From the IMG/VR virus record IMGVR_UViG_3300035701_001993, positions 1 to 42,457 of that record: a DNA stretch of 42,457 nt. One strand, given 5' to 3'. Numbering within the stretch: the stretch's first letter is position 1; every line of letters starts with the position of its first letter. Below are positions 13,814 to 20,883 of this stretch, one piece after another. This DNA comes from a virus. The notes under the pieces were generated by a model. The model was given only the letters and a program-made list of their open reading frames with translations, was not told the origin of the DNA and did not search any database. The position numbers and the translations under genes are program-made.

Positions 13814-14816
13814 CAACTTCCTTCCTTTCTGCCCTAATAGGCGGATATTTAACTCCAGCAGTATTATAACATGTATTTACTATTTTGTCAAGGACTTCAG
13901 GATATTCAATTAAATGCTCGATAGATTTAACTATGCCTTGAGCAAGTGTCTTTTCTTCAAAAGAAAAATAAGGGCCTCTGCTTTTTATTACTCCAAGTAA
14001 TGAACCAAAATTAAGTACATCTCTAAAATAATCAATTCCCTTGCCATAGATAAGATTGGTTTCTGCCTGTCTGTAAGGTATACCCATCTTATTTTTCTTG
14101 ATAACAAAGTTAATCATATTCCCAATATCTACTCCACCATCTTCAATAGTTTTACTTTTAGATAAATAAATCCTTAGTGATGTATAATGTTTCAAAGCAT
14201 AGCCAGCAGGGGTAGTATACCCACCTACATATGCACCAATATTAGCCCTAATCTGATTAGTGATTACAAATATTGATTCACTTTCCCTAATCTTAGCTTT
14301 AGTTTTCTTAAGAAATTGGTTAGTCAATCTTGGACTAAGCCCAATAGATTGCTTACCATAGTCTTTATCCATCTCTTCTTCTGGTGCAATTGAAGCTACT
14401 GAGTCAAAAATAACACATCTATACCCACCATCTATTCCAGCTTCTGCTATACCAAATGCATCCTCCGCAGTAGTAGGTTGAACAATAATAAAATCTCCTG
14501 TACCATAACAATCACTTAATAACAATTTAGCATATTTTAAATCCACACTATTCTCTACGTCTACATATAAAACTTTAAGTCCATTCTTTATTGCATTTCT
14601 AGCAATTGTTAAACTAAGGGTAGTTTTACCACCAGATTCAGGCCCATATATCTCAGTATATCTACCTACAGGTATACCACCTATGCCAGTTGATACATCT
14701 ATAGCTAAAGAGCCTGTAGATACTGTGGGATGTCCTTCTGGATATTCTCTAATAAGAATATCATCACCATATTTATCTTGTAATTCCTGTAACAAATCCT
14801 TACTCTTTTTTATCAT
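13797..14816 (-). CDS. RecA-family recombinase
   Basis: This 339-residue protein has the Walker A motif GPESGGKTTL at about residues 58-67 and the neighbouring STGSLAIDVSTGIGGIPVGR block of RecA. Later segments are YVDVENS, VIFDSVASIAPEEEMD (Walker B) and FVITNQIRANIG (L2-adjacent region). It polymerises on ssDNA and promotes strand exchange. It is close to bacterial RecA but shorter than most (about 350), lacking an extended acidic C-terminus. It lies in the replication operon between the polymerase and ssDNA-binding genes; GGAG precedes the start. Confidence 0.92.
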   Translation of the reverse strand: MIKKSKDLLQELQDKYGDDILIREYPEGHPTVSTGSLAIDVSTGIGGIPVGRYTEIYGPESGGKTTLSLTIARNAIKNGLKVLYVDVENSVDLKYAKLLLSDCYGTGDFIIVQPTTAEDAFGIAEAGIDGGYRCVIFDSVASIAPEEEMDKDYGKQSIGLSPRLTNQFLKKTKAKIRESESIFVITNQIRANIGAYVGGYTTPAGYALKHYTSLRIYLSKSKTIEDGGVDIGNMINFVIKKNKMGIPYRQAETNLIYGKGIDYFRDVLNFGSLLGVIKSRGPYFSFEEKTLAQGIVKSIEHLIEYPEVLDKIVNTCYNTAGVKYPPIRAERKEVDERND

Positions 14817-15000
14817 TCATTTTCTCCAATTCCCATTCATGAAATGCTCCACCAAATGCAGTATCTAATATATATACCATCCAACGTTTTCCATATCTTT
14901 CATGCTTTATATCTGCAACAGTAGTTATTGTTCCTTTTCTTACAGCATCATAAGGACTTTTAATTACTTTTACTTTATCTCCTACCTTAAATTTAGTCAT
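14800..15000 (-). CDS. Small SH3/KOW-like hypothetical protein
   Basis: This 66-residue protein is basic and beta-rich. The opening KFKVGDKVKVIKSPYDAVRKGTI reads like a KOW/SH3-barrel segment, as found in small nucleic-acid or ribosome-binding proteins. Its end overlaps recA by 17 bp. Precise role unknown. Confidence 0.6.
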   Translation of the reverse strand: MTKFKVGDKVKVIKSPYDAVRKGTITTVADIKHERYGKRWMVYILDTAFGGAFHEWELEKMNDKKE

Positions 15001-15448
15001 TTATTCCCAATTTCTTGAATATATCTTGAATTTTATGCCAATCATTTATATCCTCTTCCACTTCTATTACTGCCAATCCTCTCAGCAAATCTATCGCATC
15101 TACAGCAAGCTCTAGAGAATCATTGGAGGTACCAAGTTGTTGAGCAAGGTTATCATGCGCTGCTTTCCACTCATCCAACTGTTTATGGATGGCATCTGCA
15201 TTTCCTATCCAAGTATCACGCTGGGCGATTAGTTCCACTTTGTCATCTTGCAATTCAATTAACTGCTTACGTAGAGCATATATTTCCATCCCCTGATATT
15301 GAATAGATGCTTGTGCCTGAGTTAATGCGGACTGCAAATCGTCGCGCTCTACCATTAGCTTATCATTTGCCAAGTTCAATTTCATAATTATGTTCTCTTT
15401 ATGGTCTACTAACCACCTAAGTTGAACCAAATCATCATCTTCACTCAT
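14993..15448 (-). CDS. Coiled-coil hypothetical protein
   Basis: This 151-residue protein has a long heptad-rich coiled coil over about residues 15-110 (many Leu, Gln, Lys and Asp) and a short folded C-terminus ending in IFKKLGIND. It is visibly richer in G and C than its neighbours (frequent GC-ending codons), like the next two genes upstream, suggesting this three-gene segment came from another source. The ATG sits inside a 30-bp repeated junction that also forms the stop of the upstream gene. Function unknown. Confidence 0.6.
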   Translation of the reverse strand: MSEDDDLVQLRWLVDHKENIIMKLNLANDKLMVERDDLQSALTQAQASIQYQGMEIYALRKQLIELQDDKVELIAQRDTWIGNADAIHKQLDEWKAAHDNLAQQLGTSNDSLELAVDAIDLLRGLAVIEVEEDINDWHKIQDIFKKLGIND

Positions 15449-15470
15449 CTTTGCCTTCCTTCTCGATTTC
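15441..15470. repeat. Direct repeat, copy A
   Basis: This 30-bp sequence recurs at 15670-15699 with one mismatch, 229 bp apart. Each copy spans the stop codon of one small gene and the start of the next on the minus strand (GGCAAAGATGAGTGA), and encodes the shared tail KDE. It brackets the 15441-15677 gene, so that gene could be gained or lost by recombination between copies. Confidence 0.85.
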
Positions 15471-15677
15471 AGGTTCGCACCAGCAGCCCATCGTTGGACT
15501 TGTGCTATGTATTCCTAAACTACGCATGATTGCGAATAACAATGAACTGTTTTCCCAATCGTGTCCCTTATCGCACATAAAATAATAACTGTCATCAGAC
15601 TTATCGTGCTTCATCTCGCTGATAGTTTTATTCTCGCACGTTGGACAAAACTCCCAAATCAATATCTTGTCACTCAT
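15441..15677 (-). CDS. Small zinc-ribbon protein in a repeat-bounded module
   Basis: This 78-residue protein has F-C-P-T-C-E at residues 10-15 and M-C-D-K-G-H about 20 residues on, followed by a C-terminal C-W-C. It is likely a zinc ribbon. Its C-terminal residues KEGKDE are nearly the same as those of the neighbouring 15670-15918 gene because both end in the same 30-bp repeat. The base composition is less AT-rich than the replication genes around it. Function unknown. Confidence 0.6.
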   Translation of the reverse strand: MSDKILIWEFCPTCENKTISEMKHDKSDDSYYFMCDKGHDWENSSLLFAIMRSLGIHSTSPTMGCWCEPEIEKEGKDE

Positions 15678-15699
15678 CTTTGCCTACCTTCTCGATTTC
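15670..15699. repeat. Direct repeat, copy B
   Basis: Second copy of the 30-bp gene-junction repeat at 15441-15470 (29 of 30 identical). It holds the stop of the 15670-15918 gene and the start of the 15441-15677 gene. Confidence 0.85.
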
Positions 15700-15918
15700 T
15701 GCGAGGGCTTCGTCCATTTCACACCCATGACATGCGAAATGCTTAGTATGATTTGCATTGTGAGGTATGCGTCTCATCGCCTCCACCGCAATATCCAACT
15801 TGCGTTGCAACTCGTCACGTTCTGCTTTCCAAGAGTATAGAATATCGTACACTTGGTCACCACTAGTACCACGCTCAACTATTGCAAACCATTCATCAAG
15901 ACTAAATATTGTGCTCAT
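15670..15918 (-). CDS. Hypothetical protein with a C-terminal Cys/His cluster
   Basis: This 82-residue protein has a helical middle (WKAERDELQRKLDIAVEAMRR) that resembles part of the coiled coil in the 14993-15448 protein. It is followed by H-x(3)-H-F-A-C-H-G-C, a probable metal site. The tail EKVGKDE is shared with the next gene through the 30-bp repeat. A GGAGATATAA site precedes the ATG. It belongs to the same GC-richer segment. Function unknown. Confidence 0.6.
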   Translation of the reverse strand: MSTIFSLDEWFAIVERGTSGDQVYDILYSWKAERDELQRKLDIAVEAMRRIPHNANHTKHFACHGCEMDEALAEIEKVGKDE

Positions 15919-15931
15919 TTATATCTCCTTT

Positions 15932-16150
15932 TTATTTATTAAACCATATAACATATCTATGTCTAATGTCATTACTAATTATATTCTTACATATATTTGA
16001 TGGTATTGCTTCTTCTTCATGCCAATATACTCTACCATCAGAATAATACCCACTACCATCATAATCAGTAACATACCCTTCATTACACAAATTTATAAAA
16101 TCTTGTACGCTTACTAAATCTCCAAACTCAGGCAATAATAATTCTATCAT
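15932..16150 (-). CDS. Hypothetical protein
   Basis: This 72-residue protein starts MIELLLPEFGDLV. The ATG at 16150 is served by GGAG overlapping the end of the polymerase gene; an in-frame ATG 24 bp upstream is less well placed. The centre is rich in Asp, Gly and Tyr (DYDGSGYYSDGRVYW). Directly downstream of the polymerase and co-transcribed with it. Not recognised. Confidence 0.6.
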   Translation of the reverse strand: MIELLLPEFGDLVSVQDFINLCNEGYVTDYDGSGYYSDGRVYWHEEEAIPSNICKNIISNDIRHRYVIWFNK

Positions 16151-16151
16151 A

Positions 16152-18032
16152 TTATTTACTCCAATGTGTATCAATTGATACTGTGTGTCCTTCTGGAATT
16201 ATCTTTAGATAATCTTCTCCAGCTTTCTTTAAGCATTTATTAATAAAATCTGTTGCTTCTTCCTTAATATCTTCTTTAAATTCTACTACAATTTCATCAT
16301 GCACAGTAAGTAATGGTCTTAGAGTATCATATCCAAATGGATTATCATAATATAAATATACTAATGCTTTCTTAATCATATCTGCAGATGTTCCTTGTGG
16401 TAAATGATTAACTCCTTGCCTTCTAGCTTTATTTAATTCTTTATACTGGTCTTGACTTTTAGGGTCAAGCATAAAGGTTAAAAATCTACGCCTTCCTCCG
16501 AGTGTAACACTATAGCCTTTCTTTAAGCATAAATCACCAAACTTAATTATAAAATATTTAAGTACATTAAACTGTGTAAAGTATCTAGTAAGATATTCTT
16601 TAGCTTCATCTTCTGGTATTCTAAAGTTATAAGCCATTCCTCTAGCTGATGTTCCATATACCACAGCAAAATTCAGATGTTTTCCTACTGCTCTTTGTGA
16701 TTTAGTAACAGTATCATAGGGCACTTGGAATATGTGAGAAGCTGTGACTCTATGTAAGTCTTGCCCATTTTTAAAAGCATCAATAAATTTAGGCTCTCTA
16801 CTAGCTTCACCAATAATTCTTAATTCAATATTAGAATAATCACAAGTAGCTAATAAGTATCCATCTCTAGCTACAAAGGGAGAACGGTATGCTTCATCAG
16901 CTACAATATTCTGTAAGTTAGGGGCATCCGATGAAAATCTACCTGTAGCTGCTCCTAATTGATTAAGATTAGTATGTATAGCATGTGTATCAGGATTAAT
17001 ATGTTTAAGAAATTCTTCACCAAATGATGTTACTTTCTTTATAGCGTGTCTATAGTCTAATAGATATGCAATAATTTCATGTCCTTCTCTATATGCTTCC
17101 ATCTCTTTAGCGTTAGTAGTCTCTAGGGGAACTCCCAATTTTCTAAGGATAAACTTAGCCTGTACATGACTACCAAAATTAATCAAAGGGATAACTTCTG
17201 ATTTTATTTCATCTTTCGTAGTAACATTAGTCAGTCTTTCTTTCTCAGCTTTCTTAAAAGCTGCTTTAACAGGGTAGTGAATATTAGTAAATACATCTAA
17301 AGCATTGGAATATTTACCTGCATATTTATCAAAACTTTTTTCTAATAAAATCATTAAATCCTGTTTAGCATTATCAGCATCTAGTCTAGCATGCACAGAT
17401 GCTTCACGCCATTTAGCTACATCCAATAAAATACCAGTATGTTCCATCATAGTAATTACTGGAAGTAATTTCATTTCTAACTCCCAAGTATTATATTGAT
17501 TACGTTTATGCAATAAATCTTGCAAAATTGGCCTGAGTTTAAGCAATAACTTAGCATCAGTTTCCGCATATTCAATTTGTTCGGGAGTAAAATTATTGTC
17601 CAGTTTATTAATAAAGGTTTCACGAAGTTCTTTATCTAATTCAATATGCAAATATTTCTTAACCAATGTCTGTAAAGATACAAATATAGACCCTGCTCCT
17701 ATGTAGGATAAAATCTCTGCTAACATAGTATCAAATACATTAGTAAATAAAACTCCATAATTATGATAAATAAATTTAATATCAAATTTGGAGTTATGAC
17801 TAATTACTAATAGATTTCTATCTCTTATTAGTTCTAATACATAGGTAATTATTCTATCAGGTGTGTTTCCAGCATTAAAGGTAAAAACTTCTTTTCCAGT
17901 AGCTATCTGAACTAATAAAATCCTATCATTAAATACATTTAAACCACTAGTTTCAATATCTAATCCTATCTCAGTCAGGGATTTATCTTGTATAGCCATT
18001 ATAACATCTTTAAAACTATCAGTTATTTCCAT
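16152..18032 (-). CDS. Family A DNA polymerase with 3'-5' exonuclease
   Basis: This 626-residue protein has a proofreading exonuclease domain: LDIETSGL (Exo I, Asp25/Glu27), ISHNSKFDIKF (Exo II, Asp84) and YAETDAKLLLKL (Exo III, Tyr155/Asp159). A polymerase domain follows: TGRFSSDAPNLQN, motif A CDYSNIELRI (Asp398), motif B around R447-K451-F455 with Y459, and motif C LLTVHDEIVVEF (His578-Asp579-Glu580). There is no 5'-3' exonuclease domain, as is usual in phages. It replicates the phage genome. Motif B has NFA where NFG is usual. It is the first gene of the leftward operon, with AAAGGATTACAAATG at its start and a promoter about 70 bp upstream. Confidence 0.95.
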   Translation of the reverse strand: MEITDSFKDVIMAIQDKSLTEIGLDIETSGLNVFNDRILLVQIATGKEVFTFNAGNTPDRIITYVLELIRDRNLLVISHNSKFDIKFIYHNYGVLFTNVFDTMLAEILSYIGAGSIFVSLQTLVKKYLHIELDKELRETFINKLDNNFTPEQIEYAETDAKLLLKLRPILQDLLHKRNQYNTWELEMKLLPVITMMEHTGILLDVAKWREASVHARLDADNAKQDLMILLEKSFDKYAGKYSNALDVFTNIHYPVKAAFKKAEKERLTNVTTKDEIKSEVIPLINFGSHVQAKFILRKLGVPLETTNAKEMEAYREGHEIIAYLLDYRHAIKKVTSFGEEFLKHINPDTHAIHTNLNQLGAATGRFSSDAPNLQNIVADEAYRSPFVARDGYLLATCDYSNIELRIIGEASREPKFIDAFKNGQDLHRVTASHIFQVPYDTVTKSQRAVGKHLNFAVVYGTSARGMAYNFRIPEDEAKEYLTRYFTQFNVLKYFIIKFGDLCLKKGYSVTLGGRRRFLTFMLDPKSQDQYKELNKARRQGVNHLPQGTSADMIKKALVYLYYDNPFGYDTLRPLLTVHDEIVVEFKEDIKEEATDFINKCLKKAGEDYLKIIPEGHTVSIDTHWSK

Positions 18033-18072
18033 TTGTAATCCTTTACTATGACCTATTATTGTATGTCTATTA

Positions 18073-18092
18073 GTAGTCCCTTCGGGCGACTG
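18073..18092. other. UUCG/CGAA-loop hairpin in the leftward leader
   Basis: On the plus strand AGTCCC-TTCG-GGCGACT forms a stem of six pairs with one bulged C and a UUCG tetraloop; on the minus strand it is the matching hairpin with a CGAA loop. It lies just downstream of the leftward promoter, inside the 5' leader of the polymerase mRNA. It may stabilise the early transcript. It lacks a U-tract on the minus strand, so it is not a normal terminator there. Confidence 0.5.
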
Positions 18093-18100
18093 GCTTTAAT

Positions 18101-18129
18101 ATTATACCACTGAACTCTTTTAAAGTCAA
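18101..18129 (-). promoter_or_regulatory. Leftward sigma70-type promoter for the replication arm
   Basis: On the minus strand TTGACT (18129-18124) and TATAAT (18106-18101) are separated by exactly 17 bp, close to the full consensus. It drives the DNA polymerase gene and probably the whole leftward operon. It is divergent from the promoter at 18180-18208, about 50 bp between -35 boxes. Confidence 0.88.
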
Positions 18130-18179
18130 GGGTATTTGATTAATGTTTGATTAGAAACCAATTCAATCCTGAAATCCTC

Positions 18180-18208
18180 TTGACAATCTTCATGTTGTGT
18201 GATATAAT
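18180..18208 (+). promoter_or_regulatory. Rightward consensus sigma70 promoter
   Basis: TTGACA (18180-18185) and TATAAT (18203-18208) are separated by 17 bp, a perfect consensus. AAGGAG and ATG (18231) follow. It drives the small genes from 18231 and may be an early promoter using unmodified host polymerase. Confidence 0.92.
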
Positions 18209-18230
18209 ATTAGAAAATAAGGAGATTAAA

Positions 18231-18431
18231 ATGACAGAAAACTTAGAAAGATTTGAAAAATTTTTAAAGAACAAACAACAATTTTTAAAAGATATGCTTT
18301 TGGTAGTTCATGATAAAGAAGCGATTGTTTCATTTCAAATCCAACTTGACCTTTTGGATGATATTATACACCATTATGATGTTCTTGTCAAGGGGGAGCT
18401 ATCTGGTGGAATGGGGGTTAAATATGAGTAG
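18231..18431 (+). CDS. Hypothetical protein, first rightward gene
   Basis: This 66-residue protein starts MTENLERFEKFLKNKQQ. The start is fixed by AAGGAG eight bases upstream and by the consensus promoter just before it; open frame upstream of this lies inside the promoter. Helical and charged with Leu/Ile heptads, it is probably a small oligomer. As the first gene from a strong promoter it could be a host-takeover or regulatory protein. No motif recognised. Confidence 0.65.
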   Translation: MTENLERFEKFLKNKQQFLKDMLLVVHDKEAIVSFQIQLDLLDDIIHHYDVLVKGELSGGMGVKYE

Positions 18432-18564
18432 GGATGTAGAATTTGATGAAGATGCCATTTGTGATGGATGTGGTAGAAAAGGTGCTTTTGATTTCTTAGG
18501 AGATTTTTATTGTGCTGATTGCTTAGCAGATATGTTTGCACCCTTAGAGGAGGAAGATGGTTGA
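18424..18564 (+). CDS. Small acidic zinc-ribbon protein
   Basis: This 46-residue protein starts MSRDVEFDEDAIC. C-D-G-C-G and C-A-D-C, 14 residues apart, form a classic four-Cys zinc ribbon in an otherwise acidic protein. ATG 18424 is preceded by GGGGG and overlaps the upstream gene by 8 bp. A partner or regulatory role is probable but unproven. Confidence 0.6.
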   Translation: MSRDVEFDEDAICDGCGRKGAFDFLGDFYCADCLADMFAPLEEEDG

Positions 18565-18779
18565 AAACCAAACTTAGATGTTTTTACTGTGGAAAATTAT
18601 ATACAACCGAACCAAAAGCAAGGGAATGTGAAAATTCACATGATGTTTTATTTGTGCCGATTTTAAGAGAGGATTTAAATCGGCTTGTAAATTTTATAGC
18701 TACAGGAGATAAGTCATTATTAAACGAAAGACTATCTAGAACATTATTTAGATATTTTAGGAATGAATCATCAAATTAA
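18561..18779 (+). CDS. Small zinc-finger-like protein
   Basis: This 72-residue protein starts at a TTG (18561) that overlaps the preceding stop as TTGA and follows GGAGGAAGATGG; the frame upstream has no ribosome site. C-F-Y-C near the N-terminus and C-E-N-S-H about 17 residues later give a C2-CH metal site similar to single zinc fingers. The C-terminus is basic (SRTLFRYFRN). It might bind nucleic acid. Confidence 0.55.
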   Translation: MKTKLRCFYCGKLYTTEPKARECENSHDVLFVPILREDLNRLVNFIATGDKSLLNERLSRTLFRYFRNESSN

Positions 18780-18780
18780 A

Positions 18781-18820
18781 TTAATGAAAATAATCATTAA
18801 TAGAGAGATTATGTTATAAT
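18781..18820 (+). promoter_or_regulatory. Extended -10 promoter with an operator-like palindrome
   Basis: TATAAT at 18815-18820 is preceded by TG with one base between (extended -10). There is no good -35 box. In its place, 18781-18800 holds the inverted repeat TTAATGA-6 nt-TCATTAA. That layout suggests a promoter that relies on an activator, or is blocked by a repressor, bound at the palindrome. It precedes the genes leading to the virion proteins. The sigma-4-like protein at 8115-8507 is one candidate regulator. Confidence 0.5.
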
Positions 18821-18833
18821 TTTAGGAGAAAAT

Positions 18834-19064
18834 GTGAGTAAAAATATAGATATAAGTGAATTTTATGGAAACTTAAAAATAGATGATGTCATAAACAGAG
18901 TATCATTTGAACCTTACAAGGGTGATAAATTTCCAAGTTATTATTCCCAACTGACCAAGCCTATTGAAGATAAAGAAGTTTGTCCAGAATGTGGTGATGA
19001 AATAACAAGGAATGGTAGATGTAGGACTTGTTATTCTTGTGGATGGAGTAGTTGTGATTTATAA
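18834..19064 (+). CDS. Hypothetical protein with C-terminal zinc ribbon
   Basis: This 76-residue protein starts at GTG (18834) with TAGGAG well spaced. The first 45 residues are acidic and unstructured-looking (MSKNIDISEFYGNLK). The C-terminus has C-P-E-C-G-D, then C-R-T-C-Y-S-C-G-W, like the zinc ribbons at the ends of some ribonucleotide reductases and phage proteins. No reductase is seen here. Its stop is followed directly by the next ATG. Confidence 0.6.
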   Translation: MSKNIDISEFYGNLKIDDVINRVSFEPYKGDKFPSYYSQLTKPIEDKEVCPECGDEITRNGRCRTCYSCGWSSCDL

Positions 19065-19736
19065 ATGGACAGGCAAAGATTATATATACCAAGTAAAAAA
19101 CGTACAAGAAATCTAGCTCAATATAAAGGAATGACAGAGGAAGAATTTACAGAATTTTGGGAAGAACGTTATGGGGAAGTAGCAGAAGATGACCAAGAAA
19201 TTCTGGAAGAATTAAAACAAAGGATAAAAGAAAGGTTAGATGAGCTAGAAAAAGATTACGATTTTAGTGATATGAAAGCTAATGATATGATGCAACTAGA
19301 ATCATTAATCTTAGCTATGTTACAATTAGATGATTTAGAAAAGGACGTGTACAAAAAAAGGAATGATTTATCTGATTCCAATGTCTTAGTTTTAGAAAAA
19401 TTAAATAAGATGTTATCTCAATTAAGAGCAGACATCTCCACTATTTCAGAAGATTTACAGCTATCTAAGAAAATTAGGAATAAGAACAAGGATGTTAGTG
19501 TTGTACAAAGGTGGGAAGAATTATCTAGAAAAGCATCCGAGTTTTATAAACAAAAGATGCTGTACATATTTTGTCCAGATTGTAGAATGTTATTAGCTAC
19601 TGTTTGGTTACAATATCCAGATGTAGAAAAAAACAAACTAACTGTATTCTGTGACAGATGTAAAACAAAACATGAAATAACTTTATATGAGTTATACAAC
19701 TTGGGCAATAAAAATTTGCCTGATGTTACCATATAA
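19065..19736 (+). CDS. Coiled-coil protein with C-terminal zinc ribbon
   Basis: This 223-residue protein has a basic N-terminus (IPSKKRTRNLAQYKG), then acidic helices with heptads across residues 25-150, and C-P-D-C...C-D-R-C at about residues 171-200, a zinc-ribbon pair. The basic start, helical oligomerising middle and position at the beginning of the structural block would suit a small terminase or a transcription factor, but I do not recognise the family and terL is 17 kb away. Its ATG follows the preceding stop without a gap. Confidence 0.6.
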   Translation: MDRQRLYIPSKKRTRNLAQYKGMTEEEFTEFWEERYGEVAEDDQEILEELKQRIKERLDELEKDYDFSDMKANDMMQLESLILAMLQLDDLEKDVYKKRNDLSDSNVLVLEKLNKMLSQLRADISTISEDLQLSKKIRNKNKDVSVVQRWEELSRKASEFYKQKMLYIFCPDCRMLLATVWLQYPDVEKNKLTVFCDRCKTKHEITLYELYNLGNKNLPDVTI

Positions 19737-19761
19737 ATAAATTTTAGGAGATTAAAATAAT

Positions 19762-20364
19762 ATGGCTACTTTTTATTGGGAATATTTTGGTGGTGCAGGC
19801 CCAGCTTGGACTGACATGTCTACCAATACCATTGTGTTTGCTGGTAGTAATACTGATTTAACAGTTCCTGTTACAGTAGGAACCTGGCAAGATGGCACTC
19901 ATATGGGTAATGATGACCCAGGAACAGACCAATGTGGTGCTCAACATATGAGAAATATTAAGTATGTAACATCTGGTCAGTTTGACCAAGGTTTTGGTAC
20001 ATATTTCTTAAGCATGGGTCAGATTGCTGCTAGTGGTTGTACTGTTAGAGTTAGATTTACAGATGCTTCTCCTGTAGCAATTACAAGTGCCCGTCTTTAT
20101 GCATTTGATGGTTCTACTGTTACTACTAGAGCTACTGATGTAGAAGTATTTGGTTGGGAAAGACAACCATCTGGTATTATGACTTGGTCTAATGTTAATG
20201 ACTATTCTGCTGCTCAAGGTGGAGATAATGCTGGTCAAAGACTAGATTTATTGAATCAAGCTGCTTCTACAGAACATCATTACTATATTGTATTATCAGC
20301 TAGACCAGAATCAGTCGGTGCTAAGACTTCATTTGATTTCGGCGTTGCTTTAACTTATTCATAA
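19762..20364 (+). CDS. Putative virion structural protein
   Basis: This 200-residue protein is Gly/Thr/Ser-rich and beta-stranded (FYWEYFGGAGPAWTDM, ending FDFGVALTYS), with few charges and no cytoplasmic enzyme motif. The composition and the location ahead of the fibre genes suggest a tail, baseplate or decoration protein. A strong TTAGGAG site precedes the ATG. Family not recognised. Confidence 0.6.
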   Translation: MATFYWEYFGGAGPAWTDMSTNTIVFAGSNTDLTVPVTVGTWQDGTHMGNDDPGTDQCGAQHMRNIKYVTSGQFDQGFGTYFLSMGQIAASGCTVRVRFTDASPVAITSARLYAFDGSTVTTRATDVEVFGWERQPSGIMTWSNVNDYSAAQGGDNAGQRLDLLNQAASTEHHYYIVLSARPESVGAKTSFDFGVALTYS

Positions 20365-20386
20365 ACTAAAAGTTAGGAAGGGATGT

Positions 20387-20767
20387 ATGGAAAAATTTCA
20401 AGGATGGACAGCAACATTATCAAACGGTGAAAATGTATGGGAATCTCCACCAGTTCCTGGTGAGAGATATGCATGGCAAAAATTAATAACTCGTTTAAAT
20501 AATGAAAATTTAAAAATTACAAGTTTGCGTGTACAAAGAGGTAGAGTAACTCTTCATGCCTTATCACAGAAAACCTGTGATGGATACTATCAAGCCTATG
20601 ACAAACATAAAGCATTAATCTCTGGAGAAGAAACACTTAGACAGGGATGTGGTTCTGTAATAGGTGATAAAGTATTTATCCAATGGATAGATGAAAATGG
20701 TAATGTATGGTCTGATATTAGACCTTTTGGAATGGAAAAACCTCATACTACACTTAGAGATACTTAA
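20387..20767 (+). CDS. Hypothetical protein, possibly virion-associated
   Basis: This 126-residue protein has two segments that look like beta sandwich strands (ITSLRVQRGRVTLHAL; KVFIQWIDENGNVW) and an FQGWTATLSNGENVWE start. The central GYYQAYDKHKALISGEETLRQG recalls small proteins encoded beside phage tail genes. GGAAGGGATGT precedes the ATG. Function unknown. Confidence 0.55.
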   Translation: MEKFQGWTATLSNGENVWESPPVPGERYAWQKLITRLNNENLKITSLRVQRGRVTLHALSQKTCDGYYQAYDKHKALISGEETLRQGCGSVIGDKVFIQWIDENGNVWSDIRPFGMEKPHTTLRDT

Positions 20768-20795
20768 TTAATTAATTTACAATTGAATATAACCT

Positions 20796-20867
20796 CGCTA
20801 GATTAGTCTAGTGCTCTGGTCATCTTTCCTCCGTGTCGGACAGTATTGCTGTCTGTAGCGGGGGATG
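20796..20867 (+). ncRNA. Structured leader RNA candidate upstream of the first fibre gene
   Basis: The 116-bp gap has no gene but several stems. CTAG-ATTAGT-CTAG at 20798-20811 extends by two pairs. CGGACAG-TATTG-CTGTCTG (20837-20855) is nested in CCTCCG/CGGGGG (20828-20833 with 20859-20864), flanked by CAT/ATG (20821-20823 with 20865-20867). The block ends just before the TTAGGAG site of the 20884 gene. It could control translation of the fibre gene, act as a processing site, or be an independent RNA. It has no U-tract, so a simple terminator is unlikely. Confidence 0.5.
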
Positions 20868-20883
20868 TTTGTTAGGAGAATAA

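Noticed and set aside
16152-18032. Evidence for a 2-aminoadenine (Z) genome with DpoZ/PurZ
   Set aside because: The family A polymerase and purine genes prompted the idea, but no PurZ, DatZ or MazZ homologue is visible. The polymerase alone is not diagnostic.
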